Source of the DNA: Candidatus Gastranaerophilales bacterium
GTDB lineage: Bacteria; Cyanobacteriota; Vampirovibrionia; Gastranaerophilales; Gastranaerophilaceae
Length of the DNA stretch: 64,000 nucleotides
Reading direction: 5' to 3'
NCBI GenBank assembly: GCA_910587815.1
Contig: CAJUNK010000003.1
Location: 92,032 to 156,031 of the forward strand
In this document: positions 34,143 through 43,918 of the stretch, one piece after another
Layout of the letters: every line of letters starts with the position of its first letter
Numbering within the stretch: the first letter of the stretch is position 1
Made by a program: the position numbers and the translations under genes
The notes under the pieces: generated by a model
What the model saw: the letters and a program-made list of their open reading frames with translations, nothing else
Databases searched by the model: none
Told to the model about the DNA's origin: nothing

Positions 34143-37012
34143 ACGTTTTTTCCACAACAATTTTTGTATTTTAAACCACTGCCACAGGGACATTTATCAT
34201 TTCTACCGATATCAATCTTTGAAAAATCATCATGCTTGCTATTTTCGCTGCTTTCTTGATAGCTGCCTTCGCCTGCTTGCATAATTTCAGGTTCATTATT
34301 TGTAGAATTTTTAAGCGCCTTTGTTAATTCAGTTTCAATACCATTATTTTGTCCCAAAAGTGATGATATTGGGGCTTCTGTTAACGGCAAATCCGCAACT
34401 TCATTATTATCATGATTAACAATTTGCACCCCAAATTTTACTCTCATAAGGTGTCTTACAGTTTCTGATTGAATTTCAGACATCATAGAATTGAATAAAT
34501 TAAATGCACCTTTTTTATATTCGATAAGAGGATCTTTTTGCCCATAAGCAACAAGACCAATACCATCTTTTAAATCATCAATATTTGCAAGGTGGTCAAT
34601 CCATTTTGCATCAATAACCTGTAATAACACATCACGTTCAAGCGCCCTAATGACATTATCATCAGAGAATACTTCCTGTTTAGGTTCATTAATCTGATAC
34701 CTATCAATAACAGCATTAAAGTTTTCTACAGTAATTTTTTCATGGTTTTTATATGCATCTTTTGTCAGATTTTTTAAATGTGCAGACATATCATTAAACC
34801 TAAATGATTTAATATCATCTACAGAAAGTGTGTTTAACTGCGGGAACACTGATTTTACTTCATTTACCAGCATATTTAATTCATCGGGCACATATTCAGC
34901 AGGAGACATGTCAGGGGATATATATTGCCTTAAAATTTTATCCACCTCTTTTTCAATCATATACAAAATATCAGAATTTAAATTATTAGAACCTAAAACC
35001 TTCTTTCTTTGAGCATAAAATTTTTCTCTTTGAATATTTATGACATCATCATATTCCAATACACTTTTTCTGATATCAAAATAGTGTACTTCAACTTTCT
35101 TTTGCGCAGATTCGATTTGTCGTGAAATCAAAGGAGAATTTATCACCATATCATCGCTCATAAACTGTGCTATAACATTTCCACCAAATTTTCTCATTAA
35201 ATCATCTTCTAATGATAAGAAAAATTTAGTAGAACCGGGATCTCCCTGTCTTGCAGCACGACCTCTTAACTGATTATCAATACGGCGGGATTCATGTCTT
35301 TCTGTTCCTATAACATGCAGGCCGCCCAATTCTATCACTTTTTTGTGTTCATCTTCGGTTATTTGCCTTGCACGTTCAAGCGCTTCTTCTTTTTTTGTTT
35401 CATAATCAGGGTTTTCAGAAGTAATCCCCATAGAATCCAGTTCTTCTTTTGCAAGATATTCAGGATTTCCTCCCAATAAAATATCTGTACCACGCCCCGC
35501 CATATTTGTTGCAATTGTAACAGCGCCCACGCGACCGGCCTGTGCTATGATATATGCTTCTTTTTGGTGATGTTTTGCATTTAATACATTATGTTTTACA
35601 CCCACCTGATTTAGAAGATTTGAAATCAATTCTGATTTTTCAATACTTATTGTACCCACCAATACCGGGCGGCCAATTTTTGACATCTGAACAATTTCTT
35701 CAACCACTTCTCTGTATTTTGTTGTCTGTTTATTAAAAATAGCATCTGCTTCATTTTTTCTAATATCAGGTTTATTTGTTGGAATTGCAGTAACAGGCAG
35801 ATTGTAAATTTTTCCAAATTCAGCCTCTTCTGTCATTGCAGTACCTGTCATGCCAGATAATTTTGGATACAGCCTAAATAAATTTTGGAATGTTATACTT
35901 GCAAGGGTTTGGGTTTCGTCTTGAATTGGTACATTTTCTTTTGCTTCAATTGCTTGATGAAGCCCGTCAGACCAGCGTCTTCCCTGCATTAGACGGCCTG
36001 TGAATTCATCCACAATCATTACTTCATTATCGCGCACAACATAATCTGTATCTTTTATAAATAATTCCTTAGCCTTCAAGGCCTGCAAAAGATGATGTGC
36101 GTATTGAGTTTGGATATCAAACAAATCATCAACGCCTAATAATTCCTGCGCTTTATCAATACCATCTTCTGTAAAAATTATATTTTTATTCTTTTCATCC
36201 ACTTCATAATGGGTTATTTTTTCTAATTGAGGTGCAACCTTTGCCATTAACCTATAAGTATCAGCTGATTTTTCAAGACGACCTGAAATAATTAGAGGTG
36301 TTCTTGCTTCATCTATTAAAATACTATCTACTTCATCTATGATTGCATAATTATAAGGTCTTTGAACAAGTGCGTTTTGACTTGTCGCCATATTATCCCT
36401 TAAATAATCAAAACCAAATTCATTATTTGTACCATAAGTAATATCACAATCATAAGCTGACTTTTTCTTTGCAAAATCAAAACTATCTGATGATAAAATA
36501 ACACCCACAGAAAGGCCTAAAAATTCAAATATTTTGCCCATCCAGTCACGGTCACGCTGTGCAAGGTAATCGTTTACGGTAATTATATGCACACCTTTTC
36601 CTGTCAGTGCATTTAAATACGCAGGCAAAGTAGCAACAAGGGTTTTACCTTCACCAGTACGCATTTCTGCAATATGACCTTCATGCAAAAATATGCCGCC
36701 AATTAATTGAACATCAAAATGACGCATATTTAAAACGCGGCGCCCAGCTTCACGCACTGTAGCAAATGCTTCAGGAAGAATTTTATCAAGAGCTGCCTTT
36801 TCAAGGATGCGGTCTTGTTTATAATCGGAAGATGTTTCCCTTTTTGATAAGATTTCTTTAAATTCTGCCGTTTTTGCGCGAAGTTCATCATCAGAAAGCT
36901 TTGTATATTCTTCTTCAAGGTGGTTAATATGTTCCACAACGGGCATGATTTTTGTGATTTTTCTATCGTTTGGATTTTTAAAAATTTTAAGCAATACATC
37001 AATGGCGCCCAT
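34139..37012 (-). CDS. secA: Preprotein translocase ATPase SecA
   Basis: Motor of the Sec export pathway at the inner membrane. Walker A is TGEGKTLVATLP and the DEAD-type Walker B is DEVDSILIDEARTPLIISG; the second helicase half has TNMAGRGTDI and GLHVIGTERHESRRIDNQLRGR. The C-terminal zinc element CPCGSGLKYKNCCG is present, so SecB- or lipid-binding function is kept. Length 957 is somewhat above E. coli (901). The last codons lie inside one arm of the inverted repeat bounding the cassette array. Confidence 0.98.
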   Translation of the reverse strand: MGAIDVLLKIFKNPNDRKITKIMPVVEHINHLEEEYTKLSDDELRAKTAEFKEILSKRETSSDYKQDRILEKAALDKILPEAFATVREAGRRVLNMRHFDVQLIGGIFLHEGHIAEMRTGEGKTLVATLPAYLNALTGKGVHIITVNDYLAQRDRDWMGKIFEFLGLSVGVILSSDSFDFAKKKSAYDCDITYGTNNEFGFDYLRDNMATSQNALVQRPYNYAIIDEVDSILIDEARTPLIISGRLEKSADTYRLMAKVAPQLEKITHYEVDEKNKNIIFTEDGIDKAQELLGVDDLFDIQTQYAHHLLQALKAKELFIKDTDYVVRDNEVMIVDEFTGRLMQGRRWSDGLHQAIEAKENVPIQDETQTLASITFQNLFRLYPKLSGMTGTAMTEEAEFGKIYNLPVTAIPTNKPDIRKNEADAIFNKQTTKYREVVEEIVQMSKIGRPVLVGTISIEKSELISNLLNQVGVKHNVLNAKHHQKEAYIIAQAGRVGAVTIATNMAGRGTDILLGGNPEYLAKEELDSMGITSENPDYETKKEEALERARQITEDEHKKVIELGGLHVIGTERHESRRIDNQLRGRAARQGDPGSTKFFLSLEDDLMRKFGGNVIAQFMSDDMVINSPLISRQIESAQKKVEVHYFDIRKSVLEYDDVINIQREKFYAQRKKVLGSNNLNSDILYMIEKEVDKILRQYISPDMSPAEYVPDELNMLVNEVKSVFPQLNTLSVDDIKSFRFNDMSAHLKNLTKDAYKNHEKITVENFNAVIDRYQINEPKQEVFSDDNVIRALERDVLLQVIDAKWIDHLANIDDLKDGIGLVAYGQKDPLIEYKKGAFNLFNSMMSEIQSETVRHLMRVKFGVQIVNHDNNEVADLPLTEAPISSLLGQNNGIETELTKALKNSTNNEPEIMQAGEGSYQESSENSKHDDFSKIDIGRNDKCPCGSGLKYKNCCGKNV

Positions 37013-37090
37013 TTTTGTAAATTTCTCCCCTAAATTATTATCTTATTAATTAGATATTAACACAAACAAGAAGGAATGCTTTAAGGTAAA

Positions 37091-37118
37091 TTGACTAAAA
37101 TTTATCAGTAAGTAGAAT
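37091..37118 (+). promoter_or_regulatory. Putative promoter of the ArsB/NhaD-type transporter gene
   Basis: TTGACT (37091-37096), a 16-bp spacer and TAGAAT (37113-37118). A further TATAAT lies at 37122-37127 but has no well-spaced -35. Confidence 0.4.
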
Positions 37119-37155
37119 TAAGTATAATTAGGGTAATTTTAGTTAGGAGGATGTT

Positions 37156-38478
37156 TTGGAACATTTGCATGAAATTGTGCAGCAAAATGCCGTTATGATT
37201 AGCGCAATAATTCTAATTGTAGCTTACATTTTTATTGCGTGGGAAAAAATTTCAAAAGTAACAGTAGCGTTATTAGGCGCATGTGCCACATTGTTTTTAG
37301 GACTTTTAAGTTCTGATAAAACACCTGAAACATTGGGGCAATATTTTATTAATTACATTGATTTCAATGTAATATTTTTGCTTGTATCTATGATGATAAT
37401 TGTACATATTTGCGCAAGATCTGGAATGTTTAAATGGATGGCAAATGAAATTTTAAAACTCACAAAGGGGAAACCAAAACTTGTATTATTTGCCCTTGCT
37501 TTATTTACAGCCATTGCAAGTGCTTTTCTAGATAATGTTACAACTGTTATACTTGTTATGCCAATAACATTTGTTGCTTGTAAAAAGCTTGATTTAGACC
37601 CAATTCCATTTTTAATTACAGAAATTTTATGCTCCAATATTGGTGGTACAGCAACACTTATTGGCGACCCACCAAATATTATTATAGGTTCTGCCGCAGG
37701 ATTCAGCTTTATGGATTTTGTAAAAGAATTAACAGACATTGTTACATTGATATTGCTTGTTACAATAGGCATATTAATCTTCTTATTTAGAAAACAACTA
37801 AAGAGTACTCCTGAAAAAATGGAAATGGTTACAAAAATAGATAATTCTAGAACAATATTGCATAAAGGACTTGCAATACGTTCAGGCATTGTGCTTGCGC
37901 TTGTAATTTTAGGTTTTGTAACACATGATATAACCCATATTCCAACTTATCTAATTGCAATGATTGGTGCTTCAATCCTTATGGTTTTTGAAAGACCTGC
38001 GAAATTATTAGTTAGCGTAGAATGGAATACAATATTTTTCTTTATCGGCCTGTTTATAATAATTGGCGGACTGGAAGCAGCAGGCGGCATTGATATTATG
38101 GCTAAATGGCTTTTAAATGTAACACAAGGTTCTCAAAGCGCAACTGCAATGATTATTTTATGGGCATCAGGTATCTTATCAGGTATTATTGATAATATTC
38201 CATATACTGCAACTATGGCACCAATGCTTGCTACAATACAAACAATTGAAGGTGCTGAATATACACATCCTTTATGGTGGTGTTTATCATTAGGTGCTTG
38301 CCTTGGCGGCAACATGACAATAATTGGTGCTGCGGCAAATGTTATAGTATCTGAAACTGCACACAAACACGGTTATCCAATATCATTTATGAGATTCTTA
38401 AAGTACGGTGTCTCAATAACTATGCTTGCACTATTGTTAAGCACAGCTTACATTTATTTAAGATTTTTAATACATTAA
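37156..38478 (+). CDS. ArsB/NhaD-type (ion transporter superfamily) permease
   Basis: A 440-residue permease with about 11-12 membrane segments. SAFLDNVTTVILVMPI, then EILCSNIGGTATLIGDPPNIIIG, and the second-half counterpart SGIIDNIPYTATMAPML are the inverted-repeat signatures of the ArsB/NhaD/P-protein group. The ion or anion carried cannot be told from sequence. The start is TTG at 37156, with GGAGG at 37146-37150; the ATG at 37151 is out of frame. Confidence 0.8.
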   Translation: MEHLHEIVQQNAVMISAIILIVAYIFIAWEKISKVTVALLGACATLFLGLLSSDKTPETLGQYFINYIDFNVIFLLVSMMIIVHICARSGMFKWMANEILKLTKGKPKLVLFALALFTAIASAFLDNVTTVILVMPITFVACKKLDLDPIPFLITEILCSNIGGTATLIGDPPNIIIGSAAGFSFMDFVKELTDIVTLILLVTIGILIFLFRKQLKSTPEKMEMVTKIDNSRTILHKGLAIRSGIVLALVILGFVTHDITHIPTYLIAMIGASILMVFERPAKLLVSVEWNTIFFFIGLFIIIGGLEAAGGIDIMAKWLLNVTQGSQSATAMIILWASGILSGIIDNIPYTATMAPMLATIQTIEGAEYTHPLWWCLSLGACLGGNMTIIGAAANVIVSETAHKHGYPISFMRFLKYGVSITMLALLLSTAYIYLRFLIH

Positions 38479-38490
38479 TATTTTATGGTT

Positions 38491-38534
38491 TTAAGGCCCA
38501 AAATGTCTAGTTTATAGGTATTTTTGGGCCTTAA
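38491..38534. terminator. Long hairpin between the permease gene and ruvB
   Basis: TTAAGGCCCAAAA (38491-38503) and TTTTGGGCCTTAA (38522-38534) form a perfect 13-bp stem. No clear T-run follows, so it may act as a terminator or transcript-end stabiliser. It overlaps the far-upstream in-frame start of ruvB and so argues for the start at 38557. Confidence 0.55.
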
Positions 38535-38556
38535 CAGTATTTATAAAGGCCAGTTT

Positions 38557-39642
38557 ATGATTATTTCAGATGATGACAATAAAAATAAAAAAGAGGTTAA
38601 ACCTCAAAAAGAGAGGGTGAAAGAATTAGAAACCAAACAAAACGAGTATGATGAAACGTACGAAAAAACCATAAGGCCAAAAACATTTAAAGAATATATA
38701 GGACAAAGCACTCTAAAAGAAACTTTAAAAATCTCCATTGAAGCAGCCAAAAAACGCAATGTACCTTTAGACCATCTTTTATTTTACGGGCCGCCTGGGC
38801 TTGGCAAGACAACTTTGGCCAATATTATTGCAAATGAATGCAATACAGAAATTAAAATAACATCAGCCCCGGCATTAGAGCGCCCAAGAGATATCATAGG
38901 AATTTTAATGAGTTTAAAGGGCGGAGAGATTTTATTTATAGATGAAATTCACCGCTTAAACAAGGTGGCAGAAGAAATTTTATATCCTGCAATGGAAGAT
39001 TTTTTTATAGACCTTACAACAGGAAAAAGTCAGACAGTAAAGACAATGCGTGTTCCTGTGCAAAAATTTACCCTTATTGGCGCCACAACAAAAGCAGGGG
39101 CACTTTCAGGGCCTTTAAGAGATAGGTTTGGGATAATTCACAGGCTAGAATTTTACACAAGCGAAGAATTAAGAGAAATAGTAAAAAGAAGTGCAAAAAT
39201 TCTAAATGCAGAAATTGATGATAAAGGCGCTATGGAAATAGCTTTAAGGTCCCGTGCTACGCCAAGAATAGCAAATAGATTGATAAAACGCGCATCCGAT
39301 TATGCAATTGTAAAATCTGATGGAAAAATTACAAAGGAAATTGCAAATTTAGCCCTAAATAAATTAAATATAGACGTTTTAGGGCTGGATAACACTGATA
39401 GAGCACTTTTAAAACTAATTATAGAAAAATACAATGGTGGGCCCGTTGGAATAGAAACACTTGCAGTAGCCCTTGGGGAAGATATTCGTACAATTGAAGA
39501 TGTTTATGAGCCTTATTTATTGCAGTCTGGCCTTTTAATGCGAACTTTACGCGGCAGAACTGTTACAAAAGAAGCCTATAAGCATTTAGGATACAAAATC
39601 CCTGCAAACCTTGATAATGGCCAAATGGGGCTGTTTGACTAA
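38557..39642 (+). CDS. ruvB: Holliday junction branch migration helicase RuvB
   Basis: AAA ATPase ring that drives branch migration with RuvA. Walker A is GPPGLGKTTLA, Walker B FIDEIHRLN, sensor GATTKAGALSGPLRDRFG and the arginine finger in RAT-P-RIANR. The C-terminal winged helix has YLLQSGLL and R-GR. I use ATG 38557, because the frame extends to 38524 only through a hairpin. It has a longer charged N-terminal extension (~35 residues) than E. coli RuvB. The stop overlaps the convergent HDOD gene by 4 bp. Confidence 0.95.
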   Translation: MIISDDDNKNKKEVKPQKERVKELETKQNEYDETYEKTIRPKTFKEYIGQSTLKETLKISIEAAKKRNVPLDHLLFYGPPGLGKTTLANIIANECNTEIKITSAPALERPRDIIGILMSLKGGEILFIDEIHRLNKVAEEILYPAMEDFFIDLTTGKSQTVKTMRVPVQKFTLIGATTKAGALSGPLRDRFGIIHRLEFYTSEELREIVKRSAKILNAEIDDKGAMEIALRSRATPRIANRLIKRASDYAIVKSDGKITKEIANLALNKLNIDVLGLDNTDRALLKLIIEKYNGGPVGIETLAVALGEDIRTIEDVYEPYLLQSGLLMRTLRGRTVTKEAYKHLGYKIPANLDNGQMGLFD

Positions 39643-40454
39643 AAATCAGACAATTCTTTTAAGAAAATATTTGTGCGAGCCATTATTTTTTCCCGCGCAC
39701 CAGTAGTATCACCCAAAGACACCTGTAAATAATCAAGCACATCCTGTTCTAGTTCCATACTTTCAGGCTTTATAGAAACTATTCTATCTGCAAGATAAAC
39801 TATGCCAGCTGCAAATGGAATTTTGGCACTTTTTGGATAATGATGATGCATAATTGTATCCACAAGAATTGCAGGCATGCTCCATTTTTCACACAATTTC
39901 GCACCCAATTCACAATGTGATATTCCATAATGTTCACGCTCAACCCTTAAAAGCATCTGAAAATCTCCACCGCATTCTTTATAAAGATTAATGTATTCTT
40001 CCCCATGCTTTGATTTTAAGATAAGCATTCCTATATCATGCAAAAAGCCTAAAATAAAAGCGTCATCAGGATTTATTGTTTTATATTCATTTGCCAAAAA
40101 TTCACATGCTGTAGCACAGGCTATTGAATGGTTAAAAAGATTTTCAGGCCCCTCATCATCATATAATTTTTGCAATACAAGTGCTATTATAATATTTTTA
40201 ACTTTCATTGCCCCAAGGGACATTAGGGCTTTATTAATTGAGGCCAATTGCTTTGATGATGCACCAAAATAGGAAGAATTTACAAGCTTGAACGTCTTAC
40301 TTGCCAAAATTGTATCCTGCATTAAAAGGCGAGATAATGCTCTTGTATCAGCCTGTGGAGCACGAATAGCCTCTAGTGCACGCGCCATAGGTTCAGATAT
40401 TGGAGGCATGTAGTTATCATATTGAACTATTATTTCATCAATATTATTTTCCAC
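39639..40454 (-). CDS. HDOD domain protein
   Basis: A 271-residue protein with the HDOD fold (a degenerate HD phosphohydrolase relative used in signalling). LLMQDTILASKTFKLVNSSYFG and INKALMSLGAMKVKNIIIA are typical, as is the GFLHDIGMLIL helix, which here retains HD residues (LHDIG), and the later HHHYP. Partner and signal are unknown. It lies 3 bp after ftsX on the same strand, so it may be co-transcribed with the ftsEX unit. Confidence 0.85.
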   Translation of the reverse strand: MENNIDEIIVQYDNYMPPISEPMARALEAIRAPQADTRALSRLLMQDTILASKTFKLVNSSYFGASSKQLASINKALMSLGAMKVKNIIIALVLQKLYDDEGPENLFNHSIACATACEFLANEYKTINPDDAFILGFLHDIGMLILKSKHGEEYINLYKECGGDFQMLLRVEREHYGISHCELGAKLCEKWSMPAILVDTIMHHHYPKSAKIPFAAGIVYLADRIVSIKPESMELEQDVLDYLQVSLGDTTGAREKIMARTNIFLKELSDF

Positions 40455-40457
40455 TGT

Positions 40458-41375
40458 TTAAACCTGCAAATGCTTTTTAATACTCATCAAACTGCCACCA
40501 GCAGCAAAAATAACGCCAATCAATATAACTGATAACACCACAAGGCCCTGTGCAAAACCAAAAACCGGTATTGAGAAATGATCATGCACCATTTGCAAAT
40601 ACTTTTGCGCAATATTTACGGGAATAACTGCAAGAAGCGCCCCTGCAAAACCATATACGGCACCTTGTAAAACAAGCGGACATTTAATATACCAATTGCT
40701 AACGCCCATAAGACGCATTATTTCAATTTCTTCTTTTCTAGATTGAATTACAAGCTGAATAGTATTGTTTATTATTGTAATTGTAAGCAAGGAAGCTATT
40801 ACCATAACAACCAAAGTAACAGTATGACTCACTTTGTTCAATACTTCAACCTTTTGAGCCCATTCTCTTGCATATCCTGTATCTTGAATATCAGGCAACT
40901 TTTTTACCTGTGTCATAACAGAATCAATATTTTTCATAGTATCAACTTTTACATGCAAAGTATCCGGCAGAGGGTTTTCAACATCCGGCATATCAATTTC
41001 ACGCTTTAATTCATTCCAGGATTTTTCTTTTGATGTAAAAGTTACTCTTTTTACATGGTCAAACTTTTTAATTTGTTTCATTGTACCATTTATATCAGCC
41101 TGGGGTTCAAGATATACACTCAATTCAAGCGTACCGCCCATTTCATCAACAAGGCTTGAAAAGGATAGTGTTGTTCTAAATATTGCACCAAAAATTGTCA
41201 AAATAGCAGCCATGGTTGTGATAATAACAAGATTTATTAAAAAACCTGTTTGGTTGATACCCTTGACTGTTTCCATCAAAATACGATAGGCAATCCTTAT
41301 TTCTGTCAGCCAATCTTTTGGAATATGTGATTTTACTTTTTGTTTCAATCTATTTCTGGTTGAACCATTAGTCAT
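40458..41375 (-). CDS. ftsX: Cell division protein FtsX
   Basis: Integral-membrane partner of FtsE, controlling peptidoglycan hydrolases at the septum. A cytosolic N-terminus is followed by a membrane helix (~45-65), an extracytoplasmic domain with DPQADINGTMKQ-like and FTSKEKSWNEL segments, then three further membrane helices ending near residue 295. Length 305 is typical. It overlaps ftsE by 8 bp, showing translational coupling. Confidence 0.93.
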   Translation of the reverse strand: MTNGSTRNRLKQKVKSHIPKDWLTEIRIAYRILMETVKGINQTGFLINLVIITTMAAILTIFGAIFRTTLSFSSLVDEMGGTLELSVYLEPQADINGTMKQIKKFDHVKRVTFTSKEKSWNELKREIDMPDVENPLPDTLHVKVDTMKNIDSVMTQVKKLPDIQDTGYAREWAQKVEVLNKVSHTVTLVVMVIASLLTITIINNTIQLVIQSRKEEIEIMRLMGVSNWYIKCPLVLQGAVYGFAGALLAVIPVNIAQKYLQMVHDHFSIPVFGFAQGLVVLSVILIGVIFAAGGSLMSIKKHLQV

Positions 41376-42042
41376 AAGTACCTGCCTGAACGTCTTTTAT
41401 TATCTGTCCTTTTTCAAGAGTTATTACGCGCTTTCTAAAATGATTTACAATTGCATGGTCATGTGTTGATACTAAAATTGTAATACCTCTTTGATTTACT
41501 TGTTCTAATATCTGCATAACTTCCATAGAGTTTTTGGGATCTAAGTTTCCTGTAGGTTCATCTGCAATCAAGAGCGGAGGCCCGTTTACAATGGCACGAG
41601 CGATAGAAACCCTTTGCTGTTCGCCACCTGAAAGCTCTGTTGGTTTTGATTTTGCTTTATCTTCAAGACCTACAACCTTCAGTGCGCCATAAACTCTTGC
41701 TTCAATTTCTTTTGAAGAAATACCCATCGTTCTAATTACGTATGCAATATTATCATACACGGTGTGACTTTGAAGAAGTTTATAATCTTGGAATACTATT
41801 CCCATACAACGCCTAAGGTTTGGAATTTTATTGGGATGAAGATTAGCGATATTTATTCCGCCAACCAAAACCTGTCCGCGTGTAGGCTTTTCTTCCATAT
41901 ATAACATCTTCATAAGTGTAGATTTACCAGCACCTGATGAACCTACAAGAAATACAAATTCGCCTGGGTTAATATGCAAATTAACATTGTAGAGAGCAAA
42001 TTTATTTTTATATTGTTTAATTATATCTCTTAATACGATCAT
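41368..42042 (-). CDS. ftsE: Cell division ATP-binding protein FtsE
   Basis: ABC ATPase of the FtsEX complex. Walker A GSSGAGKS, signature LSGGEQQR, Walker B LLIADEPTGNLDP and the H-loop STHDH are all present in a 224-residue subunit. It sits 3 bp after the transketolase C-terminal subunit and overlaps ftsX by 8 bp. Confidence 0.96.
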   Translation of the reverse strand: MIVLRDIIKQYKNKFALYNVNLHINPGEFVFLVGSSGAGKSTLMKMLYMEEKPTRGQVLVGGINIANLHPNKIPNLRRCMGIVFQDYKLLQSHTVYDNIAYVIRTMGISSKEIEARVYGALKVVGLEDKAKSKPTELSGGEQQRVSIARAIVNGPPLLIADEPTGNLDPKNSMEVMQILEQVNQRGITILVSTHDHAIVNHFRKRVITLEKGQIIKDVQAGTYD

Positions 42043-42045
42043 TTT

Positions 42046-43011
42046 TTATCCTAAAAAATTCTTAATTCTTGTGTACAATTTCTCAGCAGTCAAGCCATAA
42101 TGTTCCATTAAAACTCTTTGTTCGCCACTTTGGCCAAAGATATCATTTGTGCCAATTCTTAAAACCCTTGCAGGGTAATTTTCAGACAATGTTTCACAAA
42201 CTACAGAACCTATGCCACCTATTATACTATGGTTTTCAATAGTTATCACTTTACCCGTTTTTTTAACACTTTCAACTAAATCATCTTTAGCAAGAAATGG
42301 CTTTACAACAGGAGTATGTAAAATTTCTACACTTATGGCATCTTTTTCAAGCATTTTAGCAGCATTCAAAGCTTCAATTAGTGTTTCACCATTCGTTACA
42401 ACTGTTAAATCCTTGCCTTCTGTGATTTTTACAGCACTTTTTGGGTTCAATTTATAGCTATTTTCATCAAACACGGTTTTTAAATTTGTTCTCGAAACTC
42501 TTATATAACAAGGACCATCAATATCTAGGGCATATTTTACAGCCTCTTTTACTTCATTGTAATCAGAAGGCACAATTACCGTCATATCAGGCAAGGAACG
42601 CATAAAAGAAACATCTTCAAGTGCCTGATGCGAAGCACCATCTTCACCAACTGTTATGCCACCATGGGTTGCAACAATTTTCACATTTAATTTTGGATAA
42701 CAAATAGAATTTCTAATTTGATCAAGACATCTTGCTGTAGCAAACATTGCAAAAGTACTCACAAAAGGAATTTTTCCAGCTATTGCAAGACCAGCAGCTG
42801 TTGTCATCATATCTTGTTCAGCAATTCCAGAATTAAAAAATCTTTCAGGAAATTTTTTAGCAAACATACAAGTTTGTGTTGAACAACTTAAATCTGCATC
42901 CAAGACAACAATATCTTTATTTTTTTCGCCAAGTTCTACAAGCGTTTCACCGTATGCAGCACGAGGAGATTTTATTTCATCTGTATTTTTTAAAATTGCA
43001 TTAATCCCCAT
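42046..43011 (-). CDS. Transketolase, C-terminal (pyrimidine-binding) subunit
   Basis: Second half of a split transketolase in the non-oxidative pentose phosphate pathway. It carries the pyrimidine domain (R.FNSGIAEQDMMTTAAGLA with the catalytic Glu) and the C-terminal domain. I place the start at ATG 43011 (MGINAILKN), with GGAGG about 10 bp before it, rather than at the longer in-frame start 43077, which would add 22 residues encoded inside the upstream gene. The overlap with the N-terminal subunit gene is 11 bp. Related split enzymes include DXS-like proteins, but the two-gene layout favours transketolase. Confidence 0.9.
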   Translation of the reverse strand: MGINAILKNTDEIKSPRAAYGETLVELGEKNKDIVVLDADLSCSTQTCMFAKKFPERFFNSGIAEQDMMTTAAGLAIAGKIPFVSTFAMFATARCLDQIRNSICYPKLNVKIVATHGGITVGEDGASHQALEDVSFMRSLPDMTVIVPSDYNEVKEAVKYALDIDGPCYIRVSRTNLKTVFDENSYKLNPKSAVKITEGKDLTVVTNGETLIEALNAAKMLEKDAISVEILHTPVVKPFLAKDDLVESVKKTGKVITIENHSIIGGIGSVVCETLSENYPARVLRIGTNDIFGQSGEQRVLMEHYGLTAEKLYTRIKNFLG

Positions 43012-43858
43012 ATTGAAGTTCCTCCAAAGCAGCTTTTGCTTCTTCACATTTTGGCACTTTACCATGCCAGCCTGCATTATTTTCCATAAAAGATATGCCT
43101 TTGCCTTTTATGGTATTTGCAATAATTGCACAAGGTTTTTTGGCACTTTTTGCACTTAAAAGGGCATCTGTTAATTCGCTTTCAGAATGTCCATCTACAA
43201 CTTCCACATCAAAACCAAATGCCTCAAGTTTTTTATCCAAAGGCTCCAAAGATTTTACATCATCGCATGAGCCATCAATTTGCAGTTTGTTTCTATCTAT
43301 TATTACAACAAGATTATCTAATTTCTTATGCGATGCACTCATCAGTGCCTCCCAAACGCTTCCTTCCTGCATCTCGCCATCCCCAAGAAGAACATATACT
43401 TTTGAAGAAATATTATCAAGTTTCAATCCTAAAGCAACACCAACTGCCATAGAAAGCCCTTGCCCAAGAGAACCGGTGGAAGCCTCAATACCTTCTAAGC
43501 CATATCTAGTAGATGGATGCCCTTGCAGACGTGAACCAAGTGCCCTGAAAGTCAACAACTCTTCTGTATCAAAAAAATTACAGTGTGCAAGCACGCTGTA
43601 AAAGGCAGCACTAGCATGGCCTTTTGATAAAATAAATCTATCCCTTTTATCAAAATCAGGAGATTTTTTCCAATCTGAAGGCACATTTAAAATTTTTCTA
43701 TACAAAACAGATAATATCTCTACACAAGAAAGTGAACCACCGGGATGACCAGATTTTGCTTTGCAAATCATGTTTAAAACATCAATTCTGACTTTTTTTG
43801 TAAATTCCTTAAAACTTGTATCATCAAAGCTTTTAAGGGATGATTTATTATCTGTCAT
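43001..43858 (-). CDS. Transketolase, N-terminal (TPP-binding) subunit
   Basis: First half of the split transketolase. The thiamine-diphosphate fingerprint GDGEMQEGSVWEALMSAS is near residue 150, preceded by SGHPGGSLSCVEIL and RDRFILSKGHASAAFY. Length 285 is normal for the split form. It heads the unit with the C-terminal subunit, ftsE, ftsX and the HDOD gene, all closely spaced, an unusual grouping of carbon metabolism with division genes. Confidence 0.92.
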   Translation of the reverse strand: MTDNKSSLKSFDDTSFKEFTKKVRIDVLNMICKAKSGHPGGSLSCVEILSVLYRKILNVPSDWKKSPDFDKRDRFILSKGHASAAFYSVLAHCNFFDTEELLTFRALGSRLQGHPSTRYGLEGIEASTGSLGQGLSMAVGVALGLKLDNISSKVYVLLGDGEMQEGSVWEALMSASHKKLDNLVVIIDRNKLQIDGSCDDVKSLEPLDKKLEAFGFDVEVVDGHSESELTDALLSAKSAKKPCAIIANTIKGKGISFMENNAGWHGKVPKCEEAKAALEELQYGD

Positions 43859-43918
43859 AAACTACTCTCTTTTGCACTATATTCCCTTATAAATTACACA
43901 TAATAGCAAGGTTTTATT

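Noticed and set aside
38524..38556. ruvB start at 38524
   Set aside because: Lies inside a 13-bp hairpin; the ATG at 38557 with an AAAGG site is more plausible.
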